Below are positions 1-11,484 of a stretch of 64,000 bases of DNA, in pieces (position 1 is the stretch's first letter; the number at the start of each line of letters is the position of its first letter). A model generated the notes under the pieces. That model made no database searches, was not told the DNA's origin, and was given only the letters and a program-made list of their open reading frames with translations. The position numbers and the translations under genes are program-made. Source of the DNA: Morchella semilibera (taxonomy: Eukaryota; Ascomycota; Pezizomycetes; Pezizales; Morchellaceae). The stretch is taken from assembly GCA_009192285.1 (NCBI GenBank), contig CM018608.1, positions 1-64,000 of the forward strand, in the 5' to 3' direction.

Positions 1-80
1 ACCCTAAACTAACCCTAACTAACCCTAACTAACCCTAACTAACCCTAACTAACCCTAACTAACCCTAACTAACCCTAACT
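1..80. repeat. Telomere, 10-nt repeat array
   Basis: Eight 10-nt units lie end to end. Seven are exactly AACCCTAACT and the first is slightly altered. The G strand reads TTAGGGTTAG, that is TTAGGG alternating with TTAG. The C-rich strand starts at base 1 and runs inward, as expected for a left chromosome end. The array is short, so it is probably clipped by assembly. Confidence 0.93.
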
Positions 81-255
81 AAGACTCGGCTTTGGGGGTT
101 GCGCTTCCGAACTTGGGTTGAGCTCTCTTGGGGGGCTTGTGGGGTTTCATTTTTGTACCTGCGGTTATAGTTGTAGTCATGTGCCTAGGCTTTCCCTAGC
201 TGTGGTTTGCTATTTGTACCCTAAAACAAATACAGCTTGATCACTAGCCCTAACT
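81..255. repeat. Subtelomeric repeat block, copy 1
   Basis: This block directly abuts the telomere and is repeated almost exactly 301 bases further in, at 382-554. The shared part begins AAGACTCGGCTTTGGGGGTT and ends in TTGATCACT followed by CCCTAACT. It has no credible coding content. It resembles a telomere-associated repeat unit capped by a piece of telomere sequence. Confidence 0.85.
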
Positions 256-284
256 GACCCTAACTAACCCTAACTAACCCTAAC
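246..284. repeat. Interstitial telomeric repeat
   Basis: About four units of CCCTAACT(A/G)A lie between the two subtelomeric blocks. They have the same orientation as the terminal array, so the telomere was probably extended here once before the block was duplicated or added outward. Confidence 0.85.
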
Positions 285-381
285 AGGGGCTCTTCCTCCC
301 TCGCATGGATTGCTGTTATAAGGGTGATGGCATGCATAGGACCCGTGCTTGGTGTTTTCCTGTTTTCTTCTCGAGTGTTGT

Positions 382-554
382 AAGACTCGGCTTTGGGGGT
401 TGCGCTTCCGAACTTGGGTTGAGCTCTCTTGGGGGGCTTGTGGGGTTTCATTTTTGTACCTGCGGTTATAGTTGTAGTCATGTGCCTAGGCTTTCCCTAG
501 CTGTGGTTTCTATTGTACCCATAAATCAATATAACTTGATCACTAACCCTAACT
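382..554. repeat. Subtelomeric repeat block, copy 2
   Basis: This is a near-identical direct copy of 81-255. The differences are concentrated in the last 40 bases. It again ends with TTGATCACTAACCCTAACT. The 100 bases in front of it (285-381) share the phrase CTCCCTCGCATGG with 949-962, so the segment is a mosaic of subtelomeric pieces. Confidence 0.85.
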
Positions 555-1123
555 ACCTTATCTTCCTTTTGTCTCTATCATGTGTTTCTTTTTCTTTTTT
601 TCCATTGATTGTTTCCCGCTCATCTATCTCTGGTTGGCGGTTACTTTAGGGTGGTTTGTGGTAGGTCTGGGGTCGCTAAGTTGGGTGGGTTTGGATTATC
701 CTGTGATAGTTCACTCTGCCTGACTTGAGGTGTCCGTTTGTGGCATCTCCTTTCGCTTGGTGTGTTTGTTTCTGGAGGTGTCGCTTCTGTGCTTCTGGTT
801 AGTCCTGGTCTTGGGGTTGCGCCTCTTTGTGGCTGGGCTGTTGAGGTTTCTGGAAGTGTTTTGGTCTTCGCTGGACTGTTTGTAAGTACCTGACTGTTGG
901 GGGATTGCGTCTCTCTGTTTGGTTGGGCTGCGGTTCGGGTGGGGGCTCTCCTCCCTCGCATGGGTTTCTAGTTGTGGGTCTCTTGTGTCCTCCCTTCTGA
1001 TCTTCCTGCACTGACCCGGAAAGGCGGTGTTGGGGGCTTGAGGAATGTGTAGTTTGATCGGGGCTCCTGGGATTCCCCTTAGCTTGAGTAGATAGTAAAT
1101 AAACTTGATCACTAACCCTAACT
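555..1123. other. G/T-rich subtelomeric sequence without a gene
   Basis: The plus strand is strongly enriched in G and T, so long minus-strand frames appear by composition alone. They are proline, threonine and arginine rich and match no domain I recognise. The segment ends at 1102-1123 with AACTTGATCACTAACCCTAACT-type sequence, the same tail as the two repeat blocks. It is therefore probably a third, diverged subtelomeric unit. Confidence 0.6.
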
Positions 1124-1624
1124 AAAAAAAATTTAGTGGGCTACTGTACGGTAAGGAGATAGACTGCAAAGTTGTGTAATGCCTATCGTACGGTGGCTTT
1201 CACATCTCGTACGGGAATTTTGTAGTGGTCTTTAGCATGCTATCATTCATATTTTGGCAAAATTGCTAGTGATTCACAGGAAATAGTGATTTTGGGCCGT
1301 TAAAAATAAAGTTTTGCAGGGGATCTGTGCCCCTAACCCGAACTTCACCCCACCAGAAACCAGTATAATGATTATTGGGGGCTCAGTTGTAGCGGGTTGA
1401 AAGCGAAGAGTTAGCTATTCCTGCTTGATTCGCTGCTGCTCAATTCACGATTTACTTCGTTCAATGCTTCCCGATTTTGCTGCTACTAGTTTCACTGCTT
1501 GATTTCATTCCTGGTCTACTAATTGGTTTGTGTCTGGACGATGATAGGATGCTCAATAATAGCGGAAGTGTAAAGGCTAAAATGCAGAGATACTAGTGTA
1601 GAGGTATAGAGACAGAGTGCACGC
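1124..1624. other. Non-coding stretch with a diverged repeat
   Basis: No gene is visible. The phrase CACCCCACCAG with a nearby GTATAAT occurs at about 1346-1370 and again at about 1890-1925, flanking the 24-nt minisatellite. This suggests the whole 1.3-1.9 kb stretch is one repetitive unit. Confidence 0.4.
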
Positions 1625-1885
1625 GTGTATATTCCAGCACCAACATACAATAGTGTCTCAGCAGCGACATGCAGTGGTCCCCAAGAAACTACATACAGCA
1701 GTGTCCCACAAGCGAGATACAGTGATGTCCCAGCAGCGACGTGCAACTATATTCCAACAACGATATGCATCGGTGCTCCCTTAGAAACCACAGCAGTGTC
1801 TCAGAAGCGAGATACAGTCATGTCTCAGAGACGTGCAGTGGGGTAACAGCAGCGACATGCAGTAGTGTTCCAACAACGATATGAG
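1625..1885. repeat. Degenerate 24-nt minisatellite
   Basis: Units of about 24 nt follow the pattern CAGCAGCGACATGCAGTGGT plus four bases, with substitutions. Because 24 is a multiple of three, both strands stay open and give an 8-residue periodic peptide. That explains the reading frames seen here without invoking a gene. Confidence 0.7.
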
Positions 1886-2402
1886 TAACCCGAAGGACAC
1901 CCCACCAGGAAGCGGTATAATATCTGATACCTTGCCTGGTTGAAAAGTTATAAGCGATGCAATTTTTGTCACCTTTAAGCTGCGCCGCACCGTAGTTTCT
2001 CATGGGCTGACCATTATACCAGCAGGAACTCCCACTTTAAGCTTTGAGTCACAACAAACTTAATATATACGGAACACATCTCCCGAAGGAAATAATATAA
2101 TTATTGAAAATGAAAACGAAAATTACACAATAAGGAAAGTATACCATGCAGAACTAGAAACTAATCACCTCCGGTTCTTTCATCAGAAGCTCAAAATCTT
2201 AGTTGAAGCCGGATAAGAATGGTCAGGAAATAGCGAAAAAAAACAGAAGAGATCTGGGAGTAATGGGAACATTCGCTCATATGCCTAAGCCCGTTTGCTA
2301 ACTTCTCACAATCAGCCCTAGCGAACAAGATCGTTATGAGTTCGCTATACTCACTGAGAAGCTCTATAGATTCCTTGCACCCAATTATTCTTCACCGGCA
2401 GC

Positions 2403-5120
2403 CTAAGGTGGCGCAGTATGTAATGTTACAGCATGAGGACTGATTGTTGCGATATCTCCATTCTCATCTATCGTTCCAGTCACGTGTGCTTTGTGACGCA
2501 GTAGATCTACCATAATTGGTGTCATTGACGGGTTCTGGCTCATCTCGCAGAGTATGATTTCGCTGATTTTAATAGGCCCGCATTTCCTAAGCAAGAGTTC
2601 CAGCACCACCGATTCCTTGCGCTTAGCCGCAGCCAGAAGCACGATCTCATCGACTTCAACGTCATGATTGGGGGGTTGGAGCAGTAACTCTATGAGACCT
2701 AGAGCTGAGGATGAATTCACCACCGCTACGAGCATTTCTGTGCTGATCTCTGGCTTTTGGATTAAATGTTTGAGTATCAAAGTTGTCAGACACACAGCAC
2801 GGAAGGTGCCCAGCTGCCAGAAAGATGAGCTCTGTAATTTCGATACCATTATTGGTGTACAGGGGTAGGGGTTGCACAGGCTGAGCGAGAGGTTGTGGCA
2901 ACCTGTATTGTATTCCTATTAGGTCTTGAGGCTCTGAAGAGGTATTAGATGCCGCTGGAAGTACCAAACCCCCGATCATGATCTCCGGGTTCCTGCGGTT
3001 GAGCAACAAGGCCATAACCTTTGGAGCGGAGAATGAGTTGCTCGCCGCTACCAGAACAGCATCTGTGATCTTTATTGACACACCCCCGTTCTTGAGCAAT
3101 AAGGTCATTAAGCCTTCAGCGTCCGATGAGTTGCTCACCGCCGCCACCAGGACCGCCTCTGTAATTTTTACTTTCACGCCTCCGTTCTTGAGCAGCAAGG
3201 CCATCGCATCAACAGGTCCATACCTGCTACTTGCTGCCGCCAGAAGAACCGTCTCTGTGATCTCCATCCTCACATCTCCGTTCTCAAATAATAGAGCCAT
3301 AATATCCTTTGAGCTCCGATTTGATATCACCGCCACCAGAACAGCCTCCGTGATATCTATATTTCGGCCGGCAATCTCGAGCAAGAATGACATGGGTTCT
3401 TTGTAGTAGTTACTCGCTGCTCCCACAAGGATCGCTTCCGTAATTCTGGGGTCTTCTTTTTTTTCCATTAATGCTATCATGTCCCCCCTCCCCCGCTTCC
3501 CAGCCGCGGCGGCGATGACCGCTTCAGTGATATGCATGTTCGCACCCGGTTCTTGCAATAACTGGAACAGAACATCTTCACCTCCATTACTAGCTGCGAT
3601 CTTCAGAACGTCCTCTGTAATCATGGGTCTGATAATCGGTAGTTCCTTGAGCAAGAGTCGAAAAGGTTTTGTGGCCCAGGGACTTGCAGCCACCATTGCC
3701 ACCACTGCCGGTGTGATACAGGTATTCTTTGGGGTTACTTGATCTGTGACGTTCGCGCCTGTGATCCTAAACTTTGCATTGAAGTGCTTTAACAGCAACC
3801 CCATAGTAGTTATGTCCATGAACCTATCACACATGGCCTCCTTGAGGACAATATCGTTAACCTCCAGTTCTAGCTTTGGGATATTTAGCATGAGGCGTAG
3901 GACATTAGGACGATTCCCCCAATGTGGCGAGCCGGCCACGGTGGCCAGGAGGACCTCCTGCGTCATCTGAGCTGCGATGACTGGGTGTTCGAGCAAAACC
4001 TCCAGGACATCCCCACCATCTCTGGCATTACTTGTCGCCGCTAAGAGTAGCCCCGGTGGAATATCGATTTTGTCCCTTGTTTCTTGGAGCAGAAAGGTCA
4101 TCGTTTCTGCATTACCCTTTCTCGCAGCCGTGATTAGAAGTGGCCCTGTGATATGGATATCTGTATTTTTAGCCCCGAGTAGGAAGGCTAGGATTTCCAC
4201 ACCCCCACGCCAATCTCCGGCGCTTTCAACCGCTTTCAATAAGACTACCTCGGTGGCGCTGGAGCTTAATGATATTGTGGGCAGTAAGCGAAGAACACTC
4301 AGGGAAATGGATTCAAGCTCCAATATCCTTAGGAGCACTGCTTCTGTCACGTTGATGGCTGTGCGAGGGTGTCTGAGTAGTAGTTGGATTGGACCGTATG
4401 AATCTGGACCCTTGAACGGACTATTGACACCGTACATGTTCCGACCTTCCTGTCAATGATGTCATTATCCGCGTCTTGCTCCGGTTCGCCTCGCATGTTA
4501 TAACCCGCATTTCGCCCAGGTCCATCACGCTTCACCTCCAACGACGCTGCAAAGATGGCCTCTGTGATTTCGATGGTTCCAGGAGTGTGTTCGAGAAGTA
4601 CAGTAACGATCCCCTCGGCGTGCGTACCGTTCCTCACCGCAGCAATCCATACCGCCTCCGTGATTGTTATCCTGGTGTTCGTTCTTGGCTGTAGCCCTGT
4701 ACCTCTAGGACGGTTTTCCTTTGGAGCTTGAGCTGGTGTTACAGAATTGTTCGACTCCTGATGCAAGACCCACCAGACGTCGAAGACGTCTCCGATCCGA
4801 GCTACGGCCTCCAGCATACTGCTGTAAGTAGTTGATTTAAGCGCACCGGCGCGGATTAGCCGGTCCGCGGTTTCCATGTGTCCGTTCACGATCGCTCCGA
4901 CCAACGGCTTTTCATCGAGCGACTCGGTGAATAGATTCACATCGGCGCCGTTACTTAGTAAGATCTCTACTGCGGCCGTGTTTGCGGCTGCAGCCGCAAT
5001 CAAAAGTAAGCTATGCCCGCGCCTGTTACAGGTATCAACAGAGGTAGCGGATAGCCACCGCGAGGTTAGCTCTTGCCCGAAGTTGAAGCAGCACAGCGCA
5101 AATACTGGGTTGAGAGGCTC
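2403..5120 (-). repeat. Ankyrin-like ITEAVLxAAxSN repeats
   Basis: This is the C-terminal sensor region of the NLR-type gene. Two ordinary ankyrin repeats (near 5000-4850) lead into about twenty degenerate units of 30-36 residues. Each has a core ITEAVLVAA.SN and a second helix ending MALLLKNG. The most regular units lie between about 3450 and 2950. High internal similarity is typical of repeat domains in fungal NLRs that change specificity by recombination. The frame is broken near 4440-4475 and near 2800. Confidence 0.75.
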
Positions 5121-6758
5121 GGATGAAAGGAAGCTTGATATACAGTGCATCCATTGCTCTTCCCTCCGGGAGCTAGCTTGCCTCCTGGTTGAGGTGGGCC
5201 AAGATCTTTCAGGGAATACATTCACCTCTCTGATACAGCGGAGCCACGTGTGGTAACCCTTACCCACGCTCGCCGACTCGCCAAGAAAGCACTCTAATAA
5301 CTTGATAACCCTCCCACGCGTTGGGCTCTGCTTGCTCAGAGCGCACCCTACATGGGAAGGGAAGTAGACGCAGGCATAAAAAAGAAATGTGTCCGCCCCG
5401 AGCGACGGCAATGTTAATTCCTTCCCTATGTCATAAATGAATCCCTCGTAATGCTAGGTTATGTAAGTTATTTCTTCGTCGATAAGGATATGCCGCAGCA
5501 GCACTGGAGGACTCACACTTAACAATAGCTCATTCTGACCCATCAAGCGGCAAAGGCAGGATAAAGCAACTATTGAGTGAGCAGTGACCAAATCAAGAAC
5601 TTTCTTTTCCAGGTATTCCTCAACTGATAGATGTGAAAAGTCGACTTGGTTGAGCTGCTTATTCCAGACCACCAAGTTTCGACAGAGATCGAGCAGAGTG
5701 TCGATTCCATTTGCGGGGGGGTAATCAGGCGAGTAACAGCCTTCAGCCCACAGGGATGGTAACACTGGACGGTCATCTAATCCATGCAAATGCCCTCTGA
5801 GCAAGTAGCTGCTTGTTGTGTGGGCAATCCATAATCTTCGACCAAGTAGACTCGTATGCTTTCTCCAGCGTGGCTGGTAAGTTTTCTAATTCATCCTTGA
5901 TATCCCGTTCCATCCTCATTCGAGAGAGTTTTTCGATTTGGAGATAGGCCCATTGAAACCTTTAATTTTGAGAGTCAGAGTTCTTTCTTTCTAATATACC
6001 ACAAAGGGAAAAGGGGTAGACTTCATCCTCTCTGGGGAGAGGGAGAGAATGGTTGCCATAGCCTACGGGCTGAACGCATGTATGAAGTATAAACAAATAA
6101 ATAGATAAAGGGGCTAGACTTGCATTCCATTTGCTTTTTCTACAATCTTAGAAGCCACCAGGGTTTTCAGGTCATCCGAAGCATGCCTGTTAAATAGCCT
6201 TTCTCGATCCCAGATTTCTCGGTGTACAAATCGTGCGATATCGTGTTTGTTGTCGTGAGCAGTGATGTAAAGGTTTGGGACATGCTTGAGCTCCATCTTT
6301 ATATCAATTTCTTCCCTGCTGGATATAAATATTTTGACTAAGCTGGTTGACGACATTATCACCTCACTCAAAGTATTGAGAAGATCTTTGCGCTGTCTGA
6401 ATTCACACTCGTCCAAGCCATCGATGACTATTGTGGTTTGTGGGCATGTATCTATAAGAGGAACAATGAGTTGGCAACGTTCGTCAAAGCTTAGTTTTTC
6501 GTTTCTGGCTCCGCGCATCTTCCGCTCCTGATAACATTCCAGCACCCCGGCCGGGAATCCGCTTTCATACGGTACAAGGCATAGTTGCTTGATAATGGTT
6601 CTCATGAGGATCGTCGAGTCTCTCCGATTGGAGTCGTTATTATTAAAGTAAAAGAAGATTACAGGCTCCTTGCCGCTGAGCTGTGCCTGGAGTGTACGGA
6701 TAACCTGACAACTGGAGGATGGTAAGCAACGCCAATGAACGGGGTTATGGTGTTTTAC

Positions 6759-6783
6759 GTAAGCTTTGTCTTTCCGGTACCGG
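6759..6783 (-). other. 25-nt micro-exon encoding the P-loop
   Basis: Between two introns lies a 25-nt exon whose codons complete PGTGKTKLT. The upstream exon ends in ...WLLGN at a GTAAGT donor. The downstream intron starts GTAAAAC and ends in CTCCAG. The Walker A motif is thus built from two exons. Phases fit on both sides. Confidence 0.7.
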
Positions 6784-8764
6784 CTTCAAAGCAAAGATAT
6801 CAGAAACAAACCTATTTAAACGTGGTGAAATTTACTTACGATTTCCAAGCAACCACACGATTCCTAACGCGCTAAATGAACGCCATTCACGGTATCTGTC
6901 ATTCTCAAACTGCCACTGACCCGTGTTATCTAGGAGATCCACTTCTGCGGTTTTGTGGTTCTCGTAGAACCGATCCTCGGAAAGCCACTGAAGTGCCTCT
7001 TGCTGTGACTTGCCTAAAGCATCGTAAGGGTTAGTAAATATAATTCATCCACCATATTTGGAGTAGAAACATGTTCTCGCCAAGCACGACATAGTAGGAT
7101 TTCTGTGCGACCTATATGTTGTTTGTATAACAGGTCGGTAATCATTTCGGTTCTTCGGATTGGAATATCAAGGGTCTTGAGTATGTCCTGTAGGTGTATA
7201 AGGCTTGCTAGAGTTTTATCTTTAGCCGGCCCCAAAGAGGTGTGTGGTTTATGTGGCCAGAACCTTCTTGCGCTTCACCAGGTTTTTTACTATCAGTTAC
7301 ATCAAACTCATCGCTCCGCCGGGAGTACTCTTCCAAGCTCGGGGCTTACCTTCTCCTCCCGCCGCTGCTATGTCCTTTGTGAGTTGCGACTCTACGGTTG
7401 CTATGGCATCAAAAAGCGACATTCCTTCATTACCCAGCAGTCCAGAAAATATTTTCTCTAGACTAGGTTAGCAATGTATAAGATTATTACGATGGTTATA
7501 TTAGTGGCCTACCGTAACTGTATTTTTCAAAGTGTCATTTCGCGAATATCAGAAATTGCAGAATAGCGTGGTAGAGTGACACAAGTATCTTTTTCAAGTT
7601 CGGAGCAATGGATAGTGGGGGAGATGCATTGAGGTACATCATTTCGTAGATGGCACATCGTATGGTGAGCCTAGTAACCTGTTCCATACCAAGAAGCACC
7701 GAATCCATAGTCTCCTTATGATTAACTGCTATCTAGTTGAATGTTAGGTATAGAAAGCCCTTGCTTGGGGTGTGTGTAGAATATCAAGTCGAGAGAGTCG
7801 AACCTGTAGAAAGAAACATATAGTAGCCCAGGGCAGAGCTGCGTGCCTCGTATCGAATTGAACTATGGTGTCCCCAACAGCCTTGAACTTGTCAACCCAT
7901 GAGATGATTTTATCTGCTAGATCACGGACAATTATTTCTTTTTCTCCAAATGTAAATTTCAATCCTTTCTCCTGGCAGTGATCTCTGCTCTCTTTCGTCG
8001 CCTTTAAGATATCTTCTATGAATTCCTCGTCGGTTTGCAGCACTGGCAATGTAACCTGATCGCTGGCGGTTAATCTGTCGTAAGCTTGTTTCCACAAGCT
8101 CGAGCCCGCGCTTTGAACATTGACTAAGACTGGTAGAGCGGATGGAGTGTTGTTCTAATATCATTATCTATTAGGTTCAAAATCAGAACAAAAGACATAA
8201 GAATGTCAAACCAGAGATAAGGAATCGCCAACAACCGAAGGGTCCGGGAACGCAAGGTCCCCCGGGCGCAGGGGACGTGGTGTGGGCGGTGAGCGTGTCG
8301 TAGCAGGCGGCTGCAAGATTGTGGACGGTGAAGTTTCTAGGGAGTATTCCTGGGGGTCCTTGGGTACAGAGCTTGAATGTTCCGGCGAAGGCTGAGTGGG
8401 TGTTGACTGAGAAGGGGGTCTAACGGCACTTGGAGAGGCAGTAAGATATTCCTTCGGTGGCTGCGCAGCCACCAAGTTTATTGAAGCCCGAGCGGTTCTC
8501 GGTCGTTCGGGGTGGCCCGGAGGTCGAGCCCCTAAAGCCAGTGCCGGACTCGAGCTGGAGGTCCCACCAGCAGGATCTCTGCGGGGTGCTCTCCATTGTA
8601 AGCACAAGAAACCACCGATTTTTCCCATCGCTTGTAGAAAATAACTTAATCTTATGATACAGGGAATCTTGTAGTGTCAGGAAAGTTTTGTTAGGAGGAA
8701 CAGGATGAGAAAACTTGGGCGATCTTTGAAAGCGGGGTAGGGTCTCCGCTAAAACGCCAGACAC

Positions 8765-10124
8765 TTAATGTGATAGGACAGATATGTTAAAGGGTTGTGC
8801 CTTTTTGATTGGTGGTGTTCTGACCAGTGGGGTAACACACAACTCGGCCATCTACTATTTCACGGCGCAGGAGGGCGACGACGGCGAGTTTAGGCGGTGA
8901 AACCTGGCACTGCGGCCGGACAACAGCGACATCGGCGACCGTAACCGCGATGTCTACCAGCTGGGCTCCTGCTGCAGCTCGGGGCTTGTGTGTGGACGAC
9001 CTTCAGGGCGCGGCGGCCGCGGCGTCGGAGCTCGGGATGAAGGCGGTCACGAGGGTCTACCGCTCGATGGGCAGAAACTAAGTGGCTTTCGTGAAGAGCT
9101 GCCTGACCGTATGCGGCCAGAATCGGAACTCGATCTGATGGGCGGAGAACCGGGAAAGTACCTGGGACATCTCGTTGCAGCTGAGGAGGGACGCGATGGA
9201 TCTGCTGGTGGTGTGATGCTGAGCGAGAGCTTTTGTGTGATGCTGGCCTGAAATCGCTTCTAAGATAAGATCTCGTTATCAGCTGGAGCGATTGCCGCAG
9301 CAACAGCCGATCTATCTAAACACCTCCTATCTCACCCAATCATACCCTATCACTCGCAGTACCTATGTAGCGCCACGCAAACCCAGGCTAACAATGCTAT
9401 CTAATTCCTTCCAGACCAGCTAATCATCCTATGCTTGTACTATTAGCTAAACCGGGCCTTTACCCCCAACCCAGAAAATCTATTTATGCGAGGGTGATTA
9501 TTAATAAATCGTCCTGTGAATTGGACCCCCAATAACTGCATACCCGCTTGTAACATAGAACATGACGTCACCAGCTTATTCAATAACACCAAGCCGTTTC
9601 CCAGAATTGAAGTTTAAGCTCGATATGACCTATGCCTTGTGTTGGTCGTATCGGATTATGATTTTAATTACTCAATACTGACGCCACGTCAGTGATCAAA
9701 TAATAATTTGTCGAAAGCAAGGAACCCCCCCAGTGCTCGAGAATTTTCTAATGTATCCTCCCTCATGAAATTTCTACTCCCACATAACAAAGATATAGAA
9801 TTGCATAGGGTACGAGGAGCAAATAAGATATTATATTACCTTTTAGTCACCATAGACTAGTACTTGGTTGGTAAGTATCAGTACCTCAAAGGGTACTCCG
9901 ATTCTGCTATATTATCAAGGATGTCCCGGGAAGCTGTTCATGTTTATTTGAGCTAAAAACAGAGAGTGTTTTCTTTTTATAACTAAGGTACATAGTCAAA
10001 GAAGAAAATACAGAGAGCAACTTATGCAGCCCATCCCGAACCTCAATTCTTATAGCGATTCGTAAACCTCTTTCAAAATCGAAAACGACCAGATACAGTC
10101 CGCCCAGTGAACATAGTAACAGTT
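8765..10124. other. Intergenic, with a GC-rich gene-like relic
   Basis: The stretch 8860-9250 is much richer in GC than its surroundings. It shows coding-like phrases that jump between frames, for example VDDLQGAAAAASELG and then TWDISLQLRRDA after stop codons. It is probably an old gene fragment, but I cannot name the family. From 9260 to 10124 I see nothing but AT-rich sequence. Confidence 0.35.
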
Positions 10125-11484
10125 CTAGTCGTCGTCTGCATCTGCATCTGCATCTTCATCATCCTCCTCTGCGTCCGCGTCCGACTCGTCATTCTTAGTC
10201 AGTGCGGGATTTGCTTTGACATCAGTCTTGACCTCCTTCTGCTCGTCGTCCCACTGCATTATAGTATTAGCGATATGACCTTCAAATGTAGAATTCATGG
10301 TATCTTACGAGGTTGGAAATTGCTCCCAGCAAAAGCTTGGGCAACTAAAATATCGCAGTGGGAAACCCTTGAGTTAGACCCAACCTATTAATGCGCCGTG
10401 GTATAATTAATAACTTACCACTGTCCATCTCTTCCGACCCGTCTCGTCCTGAAGGCCTTCGAGAGCATCAGTTGCAGGGAGACAATCAACGTGTTTTCCA
10501 AATTCTTCATTATTGTCTAACGTCTCAAGAAGCTTTTGTGCATCATCATCATCGCCAACACGGGAGAAATGAAATGAAACAGCTACAGAGAGCTATCAGT
10601 ATTTGAGCGAGATTGCATATACTAAGACACAAACCTTGCTTTCCCCGTTTCTCATCCTTCGCCAATTTCTGAACGCAATCCGCGATAACATCTGCCAACA
10701 GCCCGTCCCGCTCTCCTTCCACCTTTGATTGGATATTAGTCGATGCCCCCTTTTGAATTCAAAGAACGAACCTACATCTCCATCGGTAATGACCATCACC
10801 AGGAGCGGTTTTGTCATTGTTTCGCTCCACACAAACTTGTCCAAAACCTTTTGATTCAATGACGTACCGATCTTGGTCACACCGTTGTATACTATCTTAT
10901 CAAATTGCTTTTTCCAGTTCCCATTTTTGACCTTTGCTACTCCCTTCTTCGCGTTGAGAAACTTGACTGATTTAATACCATTCTCGTTCGCGTAATCGTA
11001 GACTCGTGTGATCTCATCCATTGTTTTGTGCAGTGTTTCAATGCGTTTCCCATCTTGTTCCGACTTCATAGATCTGCTGTCGTCTATTATAAATAGTCAG
11101 CATCATTTTAATATAATCTCATGTTACGGCAGGCTTCAAACCAATCAACATGACAATGTCATAGAGAACTAGTACGGTCATCCATTGCGCTGTTTCCTTC
11201 TTGCACCCCAACTCTATCATGGCTCCAAACATTGTCTTCGCTTGTTCGGCTAGTTTTTTAAGGTCTTCATCTTTGTAGAAAGTCTTCAGAGATTTCCTCT
11301 CCCCCTTAATATAATCTTGAAAGAACGAGAGGCAGTCTTCGGCTGTAGTTGTTGGCTTCTTTTTTACCCCCTCGGCTGCGGGATCGGCAATTACGGGATC
11401 AGGATTCGCGGTGGCAGTATCGGTAGTAGCAGCGGGCATATTTGTCAGGCTTTCGGTATATTTTAGGTATGGAATATGAGGCAA
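10125..11484 (-). CDS. vWA/MIDAS-domain protein (paralog 1)
   Basis: Six exons read cleanly: 11484-11142, 11083-10776, 10722-10635, 10582-10419, 10344-10309 and 10253-10125, about 340-355 residues. The start is either 11484 or the methionine at 11439. The order is a low-complexity N-terminus, a helical region, then a von Willebrand A fold with the MIDAS metal site DDSRSM (the codons span the first intron) and a second MIDAS loop ITDGD. Next come a conserved FSRVGDDDDA strand and the short exon LPKLLLGAIS. The protein ends in a strongly acidic tail starting WDDEQ. No signal peptide or membrane segment is seen, so it is probably intracellular. Paralogs lie at 51786-53216 and 55899-57996 with matching exon lengths. 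The biochemical role is unknown; vWA domains usually bind a partner protein through a divalent metal ion. Confidence 0.85.

Larger units (their letters stand above)
2403..8764 (-). pseudogene. NACHT-ankyrin NLR-type STAND protein, broken
   Basis: The family are fungal NLR-like receptors used in incompatibility and immune-like signalling. In transcript order I see a proline/serine-rich N-terminus (about 8628-8206), an N-terminal helical domain of NACHT_N type (8150-7770, with ALPWATICFFLQ), the linker LQWLSEDRFYEN (about 6990), and a NACHT domain. Walker A (GNPGTGKT) is at about 6850-6765 and Walker B (TTIVIDGLDEC) at about 6400-6436. A winged-helix-like region with FSHLSVEEYLE follows (5800-5454), then ankyrin-like repeats down to 2403. 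Many short introns are evident. At least four breaks are visible: an in-frame TGA at 7535-7537, and frame changes near 5780, 4440-4475 and 2800. I therefore call it a pseudogene, although base errors could explain some breaks. The start codon is uncertain (8764 or 8628). Confidence 0.85.

Noticed and set aside
305-1112. Several open frames of 60-133 codons in the subtelomere
   Set aside because: They follow from strand composition (G/T-rich plus strand) and cross the repeated blocks; no domain, start context or splice pattern supports them.
2668-4459. Plus-strand frames of 66-160 codons opposite the ankyrin-like repeats
   Set aside because: They mirror the periodic minus-strand coding sequence (Ala/Ser/Thr-rich, same period) and are antisense shadows.
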